Source: CAZWVA01 sp964636885 (lineage in GTDB: Bacteria; Desulfobacterota_D; UBA1144; Nemesobacterales; CSP1-2). From it: DNA of 23,855 nt. This document shows, in pieces, positions 8,277 through 15,676 of the stretch. The stretch spans positions 1-23,855 of the forward strand of contig CAZWVA010000043.1 in assembly GCA_964636885.1 (NCBI GenBank), written 5' to 3'. Made by a program: the position numbers and the translations under genes. Below the pieces are notes generated by a model. It had not been told where the DNA came from. It did no database searches and worked only from the letters and a program-made list of their open reading frames with translations. Every line of letters begins with the position of its first letter. Positions within the stretch are counted from its first letter, which is position 1.

Positions 8277-9313
8277 ATGTGCCCCTTTAAAAAATATCCT
8301 GTTTTACGATCCTTGTTAAGCCCTTTTCGTCGCTCCCAACAAAAGACCCTTGCCTTATTTATAGCTTCTATAGCCGAAGTAGCTCAAGCTGCCTCTTTAC
8401 AATTAGCATCCCACCTAGCATTACAACTGGGGATTCAGGTAGGCAGTGCACTTAACCGATTCTACAGACTTTTACGTAATCCAAGGATTGATGACCAAAA
8501 ACTCACATTCCAACTACTTCGACTCCTGGTAGAGGGAAAACAGAGTTTGCTTATTGCCATAGATTGGACCAAGTGGCATAAACCCTGGCAGATGCTACTT
8601 GCCTCAGTCGTGGTAGGTTGCCGTGCAATACCTGTTCAGACTAAGGTCACATCAAACACACTTATGGAATGGTCTCAAAATAAAGAAGAGAATGAGTTCC
8701 TAAAATCAATTGTCTTAACTCTAACAGAGATAGGGGTTGTAGCCATATTCCTATGTGATAGAGGATTCAGGAGAGTAAGCTGGATTAAGTTAATAAAAGA
8801 GTTAAAACAACATTTTGTTGTACGTCTTATACCAGATGTTATGGTTCACAAGGGGGGGGTATATGTCGTAGATTGAGGGATTGGCATCTTGGGATAGGGC
8901 AAGTGGTAGATTTAGGTGAGGTGTGGGTGAGGGAGGATCGTGCAGTAAAGGTCAGAGTAGTAGGGGTGTGGGCTCCTGGACAAGAGGAACCATGGTGGTT
9001 GGCAACAGATTCAAAGGATTCATTGGCTGATATAGTAGCTCTGTATGATAGGCGGATGGCAATAGAACAACAGATAAGAGATACAAAAGGATGTAGGTTT
9101 GGGGTAAGGTTAATCTGGACACAGTTTCAAAACCCAGATTATTTGTCTCGTTTTACATTGCTTGTAGGAGTGGCTTTAGTGCTGTGGACTGCTGTAGGGC
9201 AAGTGGTACGTAGGGTTTATATGGGAGTGAAGTTTGTGAGGGCTCATCTTCCTCCTGCCTTACGCATCTTCGCATGGCTTCAACTTCAAACTACTAAGGA
9301 GCAAACGTTATGA
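8277..9313 (+). pseudogene. IS4-like DDE transposase, frame broken at a G8 run
   Basis: Two reading frames together make one transposase of about 345 residues. The first (8277-8876) has a strong AGGAGG-type ribosome-binding site, the first catalytic aspartate in LLIAIDWTKWHKPW and the second in IFLCDRGFRRVSW. The second frame, open from about 8852 to 9313, carries the glutamate in the YREK signature (YDRRMAIEQQIRDTK, with Y, R, E and K spaced as in IS4). The frames change at eight consecutive G (8852-8859). One extra G there would join them and read on as GICRRLRDWHLG. It may be a decayed gene, a sequencing miscount, or a slippage site giving some full-length enzyme. The TTG at 8873 is unlikely to be a true independent start. 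Confidence 0.85.
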
Positions 9314-9330
9314 AAGTGATATACGGTCAG
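9313..9330 (-). repeat. right terminal inverted repeat of the IS
   Basis: Read on the minus strand this is CTGACCG, two variable bases, then TATCACTTT, matching the left end at 16 of 18 positions. The last base of the transposase stop codon lies at its inner edge. Confidence 0.8.
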
Positions 9331-10458
9331 GAATAACACCGCTTGGAATACCTAATCTTTGGGGAATTGAAATCGATCCTGACAAAGCGACAGAAGAATA
9401 CCGCGAGCGTATTCTCTCCCCTATGCGTCAGGTGATGCCCGACGATGTTATGAAGGTATTAGAAGAGCAGTTCGATTCTCCATGTACTACCGAAATAGCC
9501 TCCTTTAACCGTTTCGTTGACTTTATAGCTGGTGACTCATCTGAGGGAAATGGGAAATACGATGTTGTGATTTTTGATACTGCTCCTACTGGTCACACCA
9601 TCCGTTTACTTGAGCTTCCTTTGGATTGGAGCAGGCATATCGAGGAGAGTGCCAGAGGAAGCGGCAATACCTGTATAGGACCGGTTGCCAATATTTAGGA
9701 AAACAAAAAGAAGTACGATGAAGCAATAAATCTTCTCGCTGATCCGAACTAAATTCGTTTTTGTCTTGCAGCCGGATAAAACATCGATTTACGAGACAAA
9801 AAGGTCTTCCGATGAGTTGAAAACAATCGGTGTTAAAAATATCGAGCTTATTGTTAACGGAATCCTCCCAGAGGAAGTATGTGAGAGTGTCTTTTTTAAG
9901 AAGCGTTATGAGATGCAGCAAAAATACCTCAAGAAGATCGACGAGATTTTCCCTGTACCCAAAAAGCACGTTTATCAAAGAGACGGTGAGATAAAGGGAA
10001 TTGCAAGACTTAAGAATATTTCAAGCTCCCTATACGAGTATGGTAGGGATTTAACCGGATTTTCTTTTACTCATGGAAGTGGATCGGCTTTAAAAACGGG
10101 TTTTTATACTCTTGATTCAGAATCGGTGATGGATTTAATAGCTCCCCAAGACCGGACCAAATCTATCTTTTTTACAGGTAAGGGAGGTGTCGGTAAAACC
10201 ACCGTATCCTGCGTAACGGCTTTCCATCTGGCAGCCAAGGGACATAAAACACTTCTCCTTACTACCGATCCCGCTTCGCACATTGGCGAGGTTCTTGAGC
10301 AAATGGGAGAAGAGCTTCTTATGAATCCTACCGTAAGAGAGTGTTTCCAGGCACAGGAAGAATTGCTTCGTATGCTTCGAGAGTTAAACGCCCTGATAAG
10401 CTGTGGACCTGGCTTTGATTTTGCGGCAACCGTTTCGCCTAAATCCGGTTGCTGTTAG
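9331..10458 (+). pseudogene. arsA: ArsA-type anion-pump ATPase, decayed remnant
   Basis: ArsA is a two-domain cytoplasmic ATPase that drives arsenite export with ArsB. The remnant starts in the frame of 9330 with ITPLGIPNLWGIEIDP, which corresponds to about residue 65 of ArsA. It continues through DSPCTTEIASFNRFVDF and YDVVIFDTAPTGHTIRLLELP to SGNTCIGPVANI, where a TAG (9696-9698) stands where CAG would fit. The same frame goes on as ENKKKYDEAINLLADPN until a frameshift near 9748, then resumes as TKFVFVLQPDKTSIYETKRS. The second domain opens with FFTGKGGVGKTT (Walker A) and LLTTDPASHIGEVLEQ. After that the similarity fades and a stop falls at 10458. The first Walker A is missing and most of domain two is gone, so it cannot be functional. 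Confidence 0.88.
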
Positions 10459-10475
10459 TTATTAGTACATATTAA

Positions 10476-11333
10476 TCACATCTCTACAATCGTATTCCTG
10501 CCGCTGTTTTTGGCCTTGTATAGTGCGTCATCTGCCCTCTTTATTAACCCGTTAATGTCGTCTCCTTCCCTAAATTCCGTTAATCCAAAACTGGCGGTCA
10601 CCTTTTTTATGCTATCAAACTCGTGGTTCTCTATGCTGTTTGCTATTCTATTGGCTACTATTCTCGTCCCCGCTAGATTGGTTTGAGGAAGTACTATTAT
10701 GAATTCCTCCCCTCCCCACCTGCCGAAGTAATCAGTTACCCTCGTGTCTGCCCTCACGACATCGGCTATCTTCTGTAGAACGAGGTCTCCTACATGGTGA
10801 CCGTATGTGTCGTTTATCCCTTTAAAATGGTCTATGTCGAACATTATAAGGGATAGGTCTATCTTGTACCTCTTTACCATCTCCACCTCATGCTCTAGGA
10901 TCTCCGTGATCTTTAACCTGTTATAGGCCTTTGTCAGTGTGTCTACGGTCGCGATCTTTTTTAACTGGTTCGCTTGATGCTCCCTTATGTATTCATAGGA
11001 GAAGGCCAGGATGGAGACTATTATAAAGCTAAAGAAGGCCTGCTCAAGCGTTGTGGGTGGATATGGGATGTTTAAAAGGTTCCAGCGGTCGAATAGCAGT
11101 ATGATTAATCCCGCTAGAACGAGAAGGAGTATCCAGAGAACCCCCTCCTTTTTTCCCTTGAGGAATAGGGCTAAAAGAGGGAACGTGGAAAACCAAAGGA
11201 TGCCCGTGTTTTCAAGACCCCCTGTGATGAGGAGGGAGGAAAGGATGACTATCATAAGGACGAGGACTAGAGAGCTTAATAATCTCTTATTACTAGCCGG
11301 CTTTGATAAGAAGGGGGTGTTTCTAATTCCCAT
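10476..11333 (-). CDS. membrane-bound diguanylate cyclase (GGDEF domain)
   Basis: This enzyme makes cyclic di-GMP from two GTP. The first ~120 residues hold about four hydrophobic segments (for example SSLVLVLMIVILSSLLI, ILWFSTFPLLALFL, VLWILLLVLAGLIILLF and FFSFIIVSILAFSYEY) and no recognisable extracellular sensor loop. A short linker (REHQANQLKKIATVDTLTKAYNR) leads into the GGDEF domain, with MFDIDHFKGINDTYGHHVGD and the active site RWGGEEF. The inhibitory I-site RVTD lies five residues before GGEEF, so product feedback is expected. A GTG start at 11378 is possible; the ATG at 11331-11333 is preferred because AAGAG lies eight bases upstream. It stands alone, facing the arsA remnant. Confidence 0.92.
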   Translation of the reverse strand: MGIRNTPFLSKPASNKRLLSSLVLVLMIVILSSLLITGGLENTGILWFSTFPLLALFLKGKKEGVLWILLLVLAGLIILLFDRWNLLNIPYPPTTLEQAFFSFIIVSILAFSYEYIREHQANQLKKIATVDTLTKAYNRLKITEILEHEVEMVKRYKIDLSLIMFDIDHFKGINDTYGHHVGDLVLQKIADVVRADTRVTDYFGRWGGEEFIIVLPQTNLAGTRIVANRIANSIENHEFDSIKKVTASFGLTEFREGDDINGLIKRADDALYKAKNSGRNTIVEM

Positions 11334-11749
11334 ATGGATCACTCTTTTTGTAACTAGATTATCATATCCCCTTCTCACAATTCAACCCGTTTTTTGTTGT
11401 GAAGTAGGTAAGGGTAAAGCCCGTATGCGGGGCTTATACGTTTGGGGTAAACCAGAGGTAGATGATGGGTGAACACTTCCTTAAGACGGATAAATCCAAC
11501 GTGTTGTATTAGGATGTAAATCGGGTTATTCCCCAAGGGATGGGTAGGGTAATTCGACTATCCTTCCTTAATAATACGGGCTCCACTTAATTCCTGTTTT
11601 CGTAGTAATGTCTATACTATTTGGTGTTTTCCTAATATAAGGGCAGGCAGATTAGAGGGCTTGAGAAAAGGATAGGTGTCTTAGAGGACGAGGTTCAAAA
11701 AAGAAAAGAGGGATAGTTGACTATTCGTGTCCAATCGGTTGCTACTCGA
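11334..11749. other. intergenic stretch with a hairpin and a gene-tail remnant
   Basis: About 370-416 bases without an intact gene. A perfect six-base-pair stem AAGCCC/GGGCTT with a seven-base loop lies at 11417-11435; neither strand shows a following T run. At 11636-11716 on the plus strand is an open frame ending in TAG that reads like a protein tail (QIRGLEKRIGVLEDEVQKRK), preceded by a stop, so it looks like the end of a lost gene. No promoter, tRNA or riboswitch was recognised. Confidence 0.5.
11636..11716 (+). pseudogene. possible C-terminal remnant of a coiled-coil protein
   Basis: Twenty-six codons before a TAG encode a charged, heptad-like sequence ending GLEKRIGVLEDEVQKRKEG. The amino-acid make-up is protein-like, with leucine and valine spaced as in a coiled coil, but there is no start codon and a TAA lies directly upstream. 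It could be the tail of a deleted gene or chance; too short to identify. Confidence 0.25.
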
Positions 11750-13441
11750 TCATTTCTCCTTCGGCATCATCATCTGAGTAAGGGCGTATGTGGCAGGGCT
11801 TATCGCCTCTGGATCCGTTGGAATGTTTATGAGCGATGGAACCCCTGAAGAGAAAGCGCGCTCCAAAGCACCACGTATCTGCTTTGGATCCGTAACCGAT
11901 TCCCCGTAACCTCCTAGAACCCTCACGAGTTCATGAAACGGGATGAAGGGGAGATCGACGCCTACTGTCGGACGTTCTCTTCCGTATGTAAGCCAGAGCT
12001 GGTGCTTTGTCATTCCCCACGATTGGTCGTTGCAGACGACGGCTACAAAGGGGATCTTGTGCCTTATAGCCGTTTCAAACTCCATAAAGTTCATCCCAAT
12101 CGCACCGTCGCCGCTGATGAGTGCGACCTGTCTGTCTGGATAGGCCACCTTCGTTCCTATTGCGAATGGTACACCTACCCCCATACAGCCAAGGGGGCCT
12201 CCCTTTACATAGTGACCCGGCTTTCTTACGCGATACGTGGTATCAGTCCATACCTGTGTATCACCTCCGTCGATTACGAGCATACCGTCTCCACCCATCA
12301 CCTCTTCAACCTCCTTAATAACCCTAAGAGCGTGTATCGGGGTCTTGTCAGAGTTCCTGATCTCCTCCACACCCTGCCATTCTTCATCTCTCCAGGCCCT
12401 TGCCTGCCTTACCCATGGGTCGTAGTTGAGATGAATCGAGTGGGTCTCCAGATAATCGGAGATCTGGGAGAGCACCCTGCTTATATCCCCAACTATCCCT
12501 AAATCGGCGGGTCTGTTTCTTCCGATCTCCCCAGGATCGATGTCAACCTGGATGATCTTAGCATCCGGGTTAAATGTCCTGCCAAACCCTATATAGAGGC
12601 TTAGCCTGATCCCTAAGAGGAGGATGAGATCGGCTTCAGAGGTTACCCTCTTAAAGCCGTTAGGGGCGGACGGACTCGCCGCTCCCAGGCACATCCTGTG
12701 GTCATCCGAAAGGATCCCCCTTCCGAAGTTCAGGGTAAAGGTTGGAACCTTGACCTTATCCACAAACCTCTCGATTTCCCGGTCCGCTCCAGAATACCAG
12801 GCACCGCTTCCGGCGATCACAACGGGACGGCGTGCGGATCTCAGGATCTCTACGGCCTGAGAAACGGCCTCCCTTGCGGCTTCCGCTTTATAGAATGGGA
12901 TACCGGTATTGTAACGCTCCACATCCTCTTCTTTGCATCTCCCGTAGAGAACCTCGTAGGGCATTCCAAGATAAACCGGCCCCGGTTTTCCGGAGATCGC
13001 CTTCTTATATGCCATTGATACGTATTCTGGGATCCTCTTTGTGTCTAGTACGGTTCTTGCCCACTTTGTAATCGGTGTAATCATCGATTGCTGGTCTATG
13101 TCCTGGAGGGGAAGCCTATCGTTCTCCTCGATCCCGGATTTCCCCGAGAGGAGAAGGCATGGGGAATTCGAGAGGTATGCCCCGGCTATTCCTGTAACCG
13201 TGTTTGTGAATCCAGGTCCCGCCGTGACCAAACACACCCCCGGCTGTCTCTTTACCCTTCCATAGGCATCTGCGGCCATAGCCGCCCCCTGCTCGTGATG
13301 CGTGTCAATAAGCCTTATACCAAAGTCCAGGCACGCATCGTAGATGGGATTTATGTGCCCACCGCTTAGTGAGAATATCTCCTTTACACCGAGCTCGTGC
13401 AGGGTTTTTACTACAAGCCATCCGCCATGAACCTTTGACAT
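11750..13441 (-). CDS. thiamine-diphosphate-dependent lyase/decarboxylase (acetolactate-synthase-like)
   Basis: This is a full-length 563-residue TPP enzyme of the acetolactate synthase / oxalyl-CoA decarboxylase / 2-hydroxyacyl-CoA lyase group. The N-terminal Pyr domain has the catalytic glutamate in DTHHEQGAAMAADAYGR (E50) and LVTAGPGFTNTVTGIAGAYLSNSPCLLLSG. A middle Rossmann-like domain carries KIIQVDIDPGEIGRNRPADLGIVGD. The C-terminal PP domain binds Mg-TPP through GDGAIGMNFMEFETA to VCND (about 444-472). The ATG has a good ribosome-binding site (GGAGGGAAAGAG). No ilvN regulatory subunit or branched-chain genes are nearby, so a true biosynthetic acetolactate synthase is doubtful and the substrate is open. 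The nitrilase at 14316 faces away from it. Confidence 0.85.
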   Translation of the reverse strand: MSKVHGGWLVVKTLHELGVKEIFSLSGGHINPIYDACLDFGIRLIDTHHEQGAAMAADAYGRVKRQPGVCLVTAGPGFTNTVTGIAGAYLSNSPCLLLSGKSGIEENDRLPLQDIDQQSMITPITKWARTVLDTKRIPEYVSMAYKKAISGKPGPVYLGMPYEVLYGRCKEEDVERYNTGIPFYKAEAAREAVSQAVEILRSARRPVVIAGSGAWYSGADREIERFVDKVKVPTFTLNFGRGILSDDHRMCLGAASPSAPNGFKRVTSEADLILLLGIRLSLYIGFGRTFNPDAKIIQVDIDPGEIGRNRPADLGIVGDISRVLSQISDYLETHSIHLNYDPWVRQARAWRDEEWQGVEEIRNSDKTPIHALRVIKEVEEVMGGDGMLVIDGGDTQVWTDTTYRVRKPGHYVKGGPLGCMGVGVPFAIGTKVAYPDRQVALISGDGAIGMNFMEFETAIRHKIPFVAVVCNDQSWGMTKHQLWLTYGRERPTVGVDLPFIPFHELVRVLGGYGESVTDPKQIRGALERAFSSGVPSLINIPTDPEAISPATYALTQMMMPKEK

Positions 13442-13519
13442 CTCTTTCCCTCCACATTGGGTCAGTAATAAATACTTTTTACACTAATCGTCTGATAAAT
13501 CAACCTTTCTTACAAACTA

Positions 13520-13549
13520 TTGAACACGTGCTTAAACAACTGTTAGAAT
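13520..13549 (+). promoter_or_regulatory. sigma-70 type promoter for the 118-residue small gene
   Basis: TTGAAC (13520-13525) and TAGAAT (13544-13549) are 18 bases apart, with the start codon of the next gene about 15 bases after the expected transcription start and a strong AAGGAGGT between. Inferred from sequence only. Confidence 0.5.
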
Positions 13550-13570
13550 AGATGTAAGGAGGTAAAGTAT

Positions 13571-13927
13571 ATGGAAGGTCAAGAACAGAAGGGCTCAGCT
13601 ATGGAATCCGTATTTATGGCCTTTAACCTTGGAGTCTCAGCGCGCCAAAAGGGACAGGGCAAAAGCGTAGTACAGATAGCAAACGAGCTTGGACAGTTTA
13701 TCTACTCTAACCTTTCTCGTTCCTATGGTGCGCAATTCCCCGAGGAATACCTAATAGCTAATACCGAGCATCTACTTCAGATCGCCCTTTTGGGATATAT
13801 CATCCCAGAGGTCTGTGCCTATGATGAGGAATTTAAAAATCGTCTTTTTAGCCTGATTGAGGCCAAGATCAATCAATCCCAGATGCAACAGGAAAGGCCC
13901 CAGGGCGGAACCATAATTACCCCATAG
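13571..13927 (+). CDS. small hypothetical protein, 118 residues
   Basis: I do not recognise this protein. It has an excellent ribosome-binding site (AAGGAGGT, 13556-13563) and a promoter-like sequence upstream, so it is very likely expressed. It has no signal peptide and no clear membrane segment. The middle (SVVQIANELGQFIYSNLSRSYGAQFPEEYLIANTEHLLQIALLGYIIPEVCAYDEEFKNRLFSLIEAKI) looks like a compact helical domain, followed by a Gln/Pro-rich tail ending GGTIITP. A single cysteine lies in PEVCAYDEE. It is transcribed away from the TPP enzyme and converges on another small frame at 13990. Confidence 0.75.
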   Translation: MEGQEQKGSAMESVFMAFNLGVSARQKGQGKSVVQIANELGQFIYSNLSRSYGAQFPEEYLIANTEHLLQIALLGYIIPEVCAYDEEFKNRLFSLIEAKINQSQMQQERPQGGTIITP

Positions 13928-13989
13928 AAGACGGCGATTCGTTTGTATAGGGGGATGAAAAACCGAACCGTAGAGAGTCCTTAGCACCA

Positions 13990-14181
13990 CTATGTCTTAA
14001 CCAGTAGTGAGATTTGCTCAAATAATTCCTCTACCTCATCCTCTATAATCCGATTGGCGCGTTCTAGTACCTCTGCGTCAGCGTTTTGTTTCCTCAGGAA
14101 TCCGTTCGTGGTGTTTGAGAGGTTTCTGTAAAGACGAGACGAGAATACGGTCTGTCTTATCTTGTCTTTTATATCTGACAT
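13990..14181 (-). CDS. possible small helical protein, about 63 residues
   Basis: From the ATG at 14179-14181 the protein reads MSDIKDKIRQTVFSSRLYRN and ends ERANRIIEDEVEELFEQISLLVKT. It is acidic, helical and heptad-like in its second half, and matches no family I recognise. A GGGAGA lies about 12 bases before this ATG. The frame stays open to a GTG at 14286, but a promoter-like sequence for the nitrilase covers that part, so the short form is preferred. It converges with the 118-residue gene. It may be a real partner gene or a chance frame. Confidence 0.4.
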   Translation of the reverse strand: MSDIKDKIRQTVFSSRLYRNLSNTTNGFLRKQNADAEVLERANRIIEDEVEELFEQISLLVKT

Positions 14182-14262
14182 TTGTTCTTTTCTCCCCTGG
14201 ATTTCAGCACATCGCTTTCTCATCCAAAATAATCGATTAATCCACTTTACATAAGTGGTGTC

Positions 14263-14292
14263 TTGTTTCATAATGTGTTTTATCACTATAAA
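14263..14292 (+). promoter_or_regulatory. possible promoter for the nitrilase gene
   Basis: TTGTTT (14263-14268) and TATAAA (14287-14292) are 18 bases apart. The start would fall near 14299, leaving a leader of about 17 bases that carries AAGAGGCGAAG before the ATG at 14316. Confidence 0.4.
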
Positions 14293-14315
14293 TCGATCGA
14301 CGACAAGAGGCGAAG

Positions 14316-15482
14316 ATGAATAAAAGGATCCTAGGCGGTAGGGAGAAGGTAAAAGTGGCGGTCGTACAGGCCGCTCCTGTATTCATGGACAAGCAGAAGA
14401 CTATAGAAAAGGCCTGTAGACTCATAAAGGAGGCAGGAAGAAACAGGGCTGAGCTTATCGCTTTTTCTGAGGCCTTCATCCCCACTTATCCTGCCTACTA
14501 CACGGTGGGATATGAGACAGATCCCCATGAGTGGACGGACTACATGATTGCGCTTCAGGATAACTCCATAGTGATTCCCAGCGAGGATACAGAGATCCTT
14601 GGACAGGCCGCAAAGGAAGCCGGAGCCTATGTGGTAATGGGCTGTAATGAATTGGATGACCGTCCGGGAAGCTGTACGGTCTATAACACCCTTCTCTTTA
14701 TAGGAAAGGACGGCGGCGTCATGGGAAGGCATAGAAAAACGATGCCCACATACACGGAGAGGATCTACTGGGGAAAGGGAGACGCAAGCGATATAAGGGT
14801 ATTTGATACGGATATAGGTCGAATCGGGGGGCTTATCTGCTGGGAGAACCACATGACCCTCATAAGGGCTGCCATGATCCATAGGGGAGAGGAGTTTCAT
14901 ATCGCTGTCTGGCCCGGAAACTGGAAGAGAGGAGAAAAACGGCTCCTCGATGCCGATACGAGCCCTGGAGGTGCGCTTTGTAATCTCCAGTCCCTGATAA
15001 AGGTACACGCATTTGAGGCGGGGGCTTTTGTTCTCAGTGCGTGCGGTTTCTTGACACCTGAGGACTTTCCAGAAAGATGGCATTATATAAGGGACGGCAA
15101 CCATATAAACTACGACTGGGCTTCTGGAGGGAGTTCAATAGTAAACCCTGCCGGTCGTTACCTGGTAGAGCCGAATTTTGAAAAGGATGCGATTCTATAT
15201 GCCGAGTGTTATGCGAATCAGATAAAGGCCGTAAAGGCCGTGTTTGATTCGCTTGGCCATTACTCTCGCTGGGACATAGCACGGCTAGTTGTAAGAAGCG
15301 AGGGTTGGGTCCCTGAAACTCCTTTAATGGACTCCCCTAGCGCGGGGATCGATCTGCCAGCAGGGGAGCTCAGGAGGATCTCGGAGAGGTTTGAGATGGA
15401 TATAAAGAGGCTGGAATCCTTACTCGAAGAGATCTCGAGAATCAAGAAGAGGGGCAAAAACCCGCTATTTAAAGACGTGTGA
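14316..15482 (+). CDS. carbon-nitrogen hydrolase, nitrilase family
   Basis: This is a cytoplasmic enzyme of the nitrilase superfamily, splitting a nitrile or amide C-N bond through a cysteine. The catalytic triad is visible: Glu52 in AFSEAFIPTYPAYY, Lys141 in GRHRKTMPTYTERIYWG and Cys175 in LICWENHMTLIRAAM. The second structural glutamate region and GSSIVNPAGRYLVEP are also present. The HRKTMPT...ER and CWENHM context resembles branch-1 true nitrilases rather than amidases. At 388 residues it is longer than the usual 330-350, with an extra charged C-terminal helix (ERFEMDIKRLESLLEEISRIKKR). It is divergent from the TPP enzyme and stands just before the thiL operon promoter. The substrate cannot be told from sequence. 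Confidence 0.88.
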   Translation: MNKRILGGREKVKVAVVQAAPVFMDKQKTIEKACRLIKEAGRNRAELIAFSEAFIPTYPAYYTVGYETDPHEWTDYMIALQDNSIVIPSEDTEILGQAAKEAGAYVVMGCNELDDRPGSCTVYNTLLFIGKDGGVMGRHRKTMPTYTERIYWGKGDASDIRVFDTDIGRIGGLICWENHMTLIRAAMIHRGEEFHIAVWPGNWKRGEKRLLDADTSPGGALCNLQSLIKVHAFEAGAFVLSACGFLTPEDFPERWHYIRDGNHINYDWASGGSSIVNPAGRYLVEPNFEKDAILYAECYANQIKAVKAVFDSLGHYSRWDIARLVVRSEGWVPETPLMDSPSAGIDLPAGELRRISERFEMDIKRLESLLEEISRIKKRGKNPLFKDV

Positions 15483-15485
15483 GGT

Positions 15486-15514
15486 TTGACATACAAAACC
15501 AAATAACCTAAAAT
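15486..15514 (+). promoter_or_regulatory. strong consensus promoter for the thiL operon
   Basis: TTGACA (15486-15491) and TAAAAT (15509-15514) are spaced by exactly 17 bases, starting three bases past the nitrilase stop codon. It should start a transcript near 15521 with a leader of about 155 bases before thiL. Confidence 0.7.
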
Positions 15515-15604
15515 GATACCATAGATTTGGGAATTATAGATGGATGGTTTGAGTTTTTATACAGACGGCACAGGTCTCCTAACACATCACAGATCAGAGT
15601 TTCC

Positions 15605-15630
15605 GGAAAAACTTAACATTTTAAGTTTCC
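15605..15630 (+). other. stable hairpin in the thiL leader
   Basis: AAACTTAA (15609-15616) pairs perfectly with TTAAGTTT (15621-15628) around a four-base loop, and GG (15605-15606) can extend the stem with CC (15629-15630) across a two-base bulge. It is not followed by a T run, so it is not a simple terminator. The conserved pieces of a TPP (THI-box) riboswitch were looked for here and not seen. Confidence 0.5.
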
Positions 15631-15676
15631 CCACGAATCGGGAAGGGATCTTTTCTGTTTATTAATTTTTACTGAA

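Larger units (their letters stand above)
8180..9330 (+). mobile_element. IS4-family-like insertion sequence (about 1.15 kb)
   Basis: The element is bounded by imperfect terminal inverted repeats at 8180-8197 and 9313-9330 (16 of 18 positions identical) and holds one transposase reading region. Its base use, richer in A/T and lacking the AGG/ATA habit of the neighbours, suggests recent arrival. The usual 9-12 bp target duplication is absent: the ten bases on the left (ending in GCGGAG) and on the right (starting GAATAACACC) do not match. The right edge touches the middle of a broken arsA gene. The family assignment is from the DDE and YREK motifs in the transposase, not from a database match. 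Confidence 0.85.

Noticed and set aside
8873..9313. Independent second gene in the IS starting at TTG 8873
   Set aside because: Its sequence is the C-terminal part of the same transposase, with the catalytic Glu motif; it makes no sense alone.
11933..12502. Long plus-strand open frames opposite the TPP enzyme
   Set aside because: Protein make-up is not natural-looking and the minus-strand enzyme has all its motifs.
14331..15104. A 257-codon open frame antisense to the nitrilase
   Set aside because: It shows no recognisable protein features and is opposite a gene with a complete catalytic triad; the codon bias of the real gene keeps the other strand open.
15521..15676. TPP riboswitch in front of thiL
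   Set aside because: The conserved THI-box segments are not present; only an unrelated hairpin is seen.
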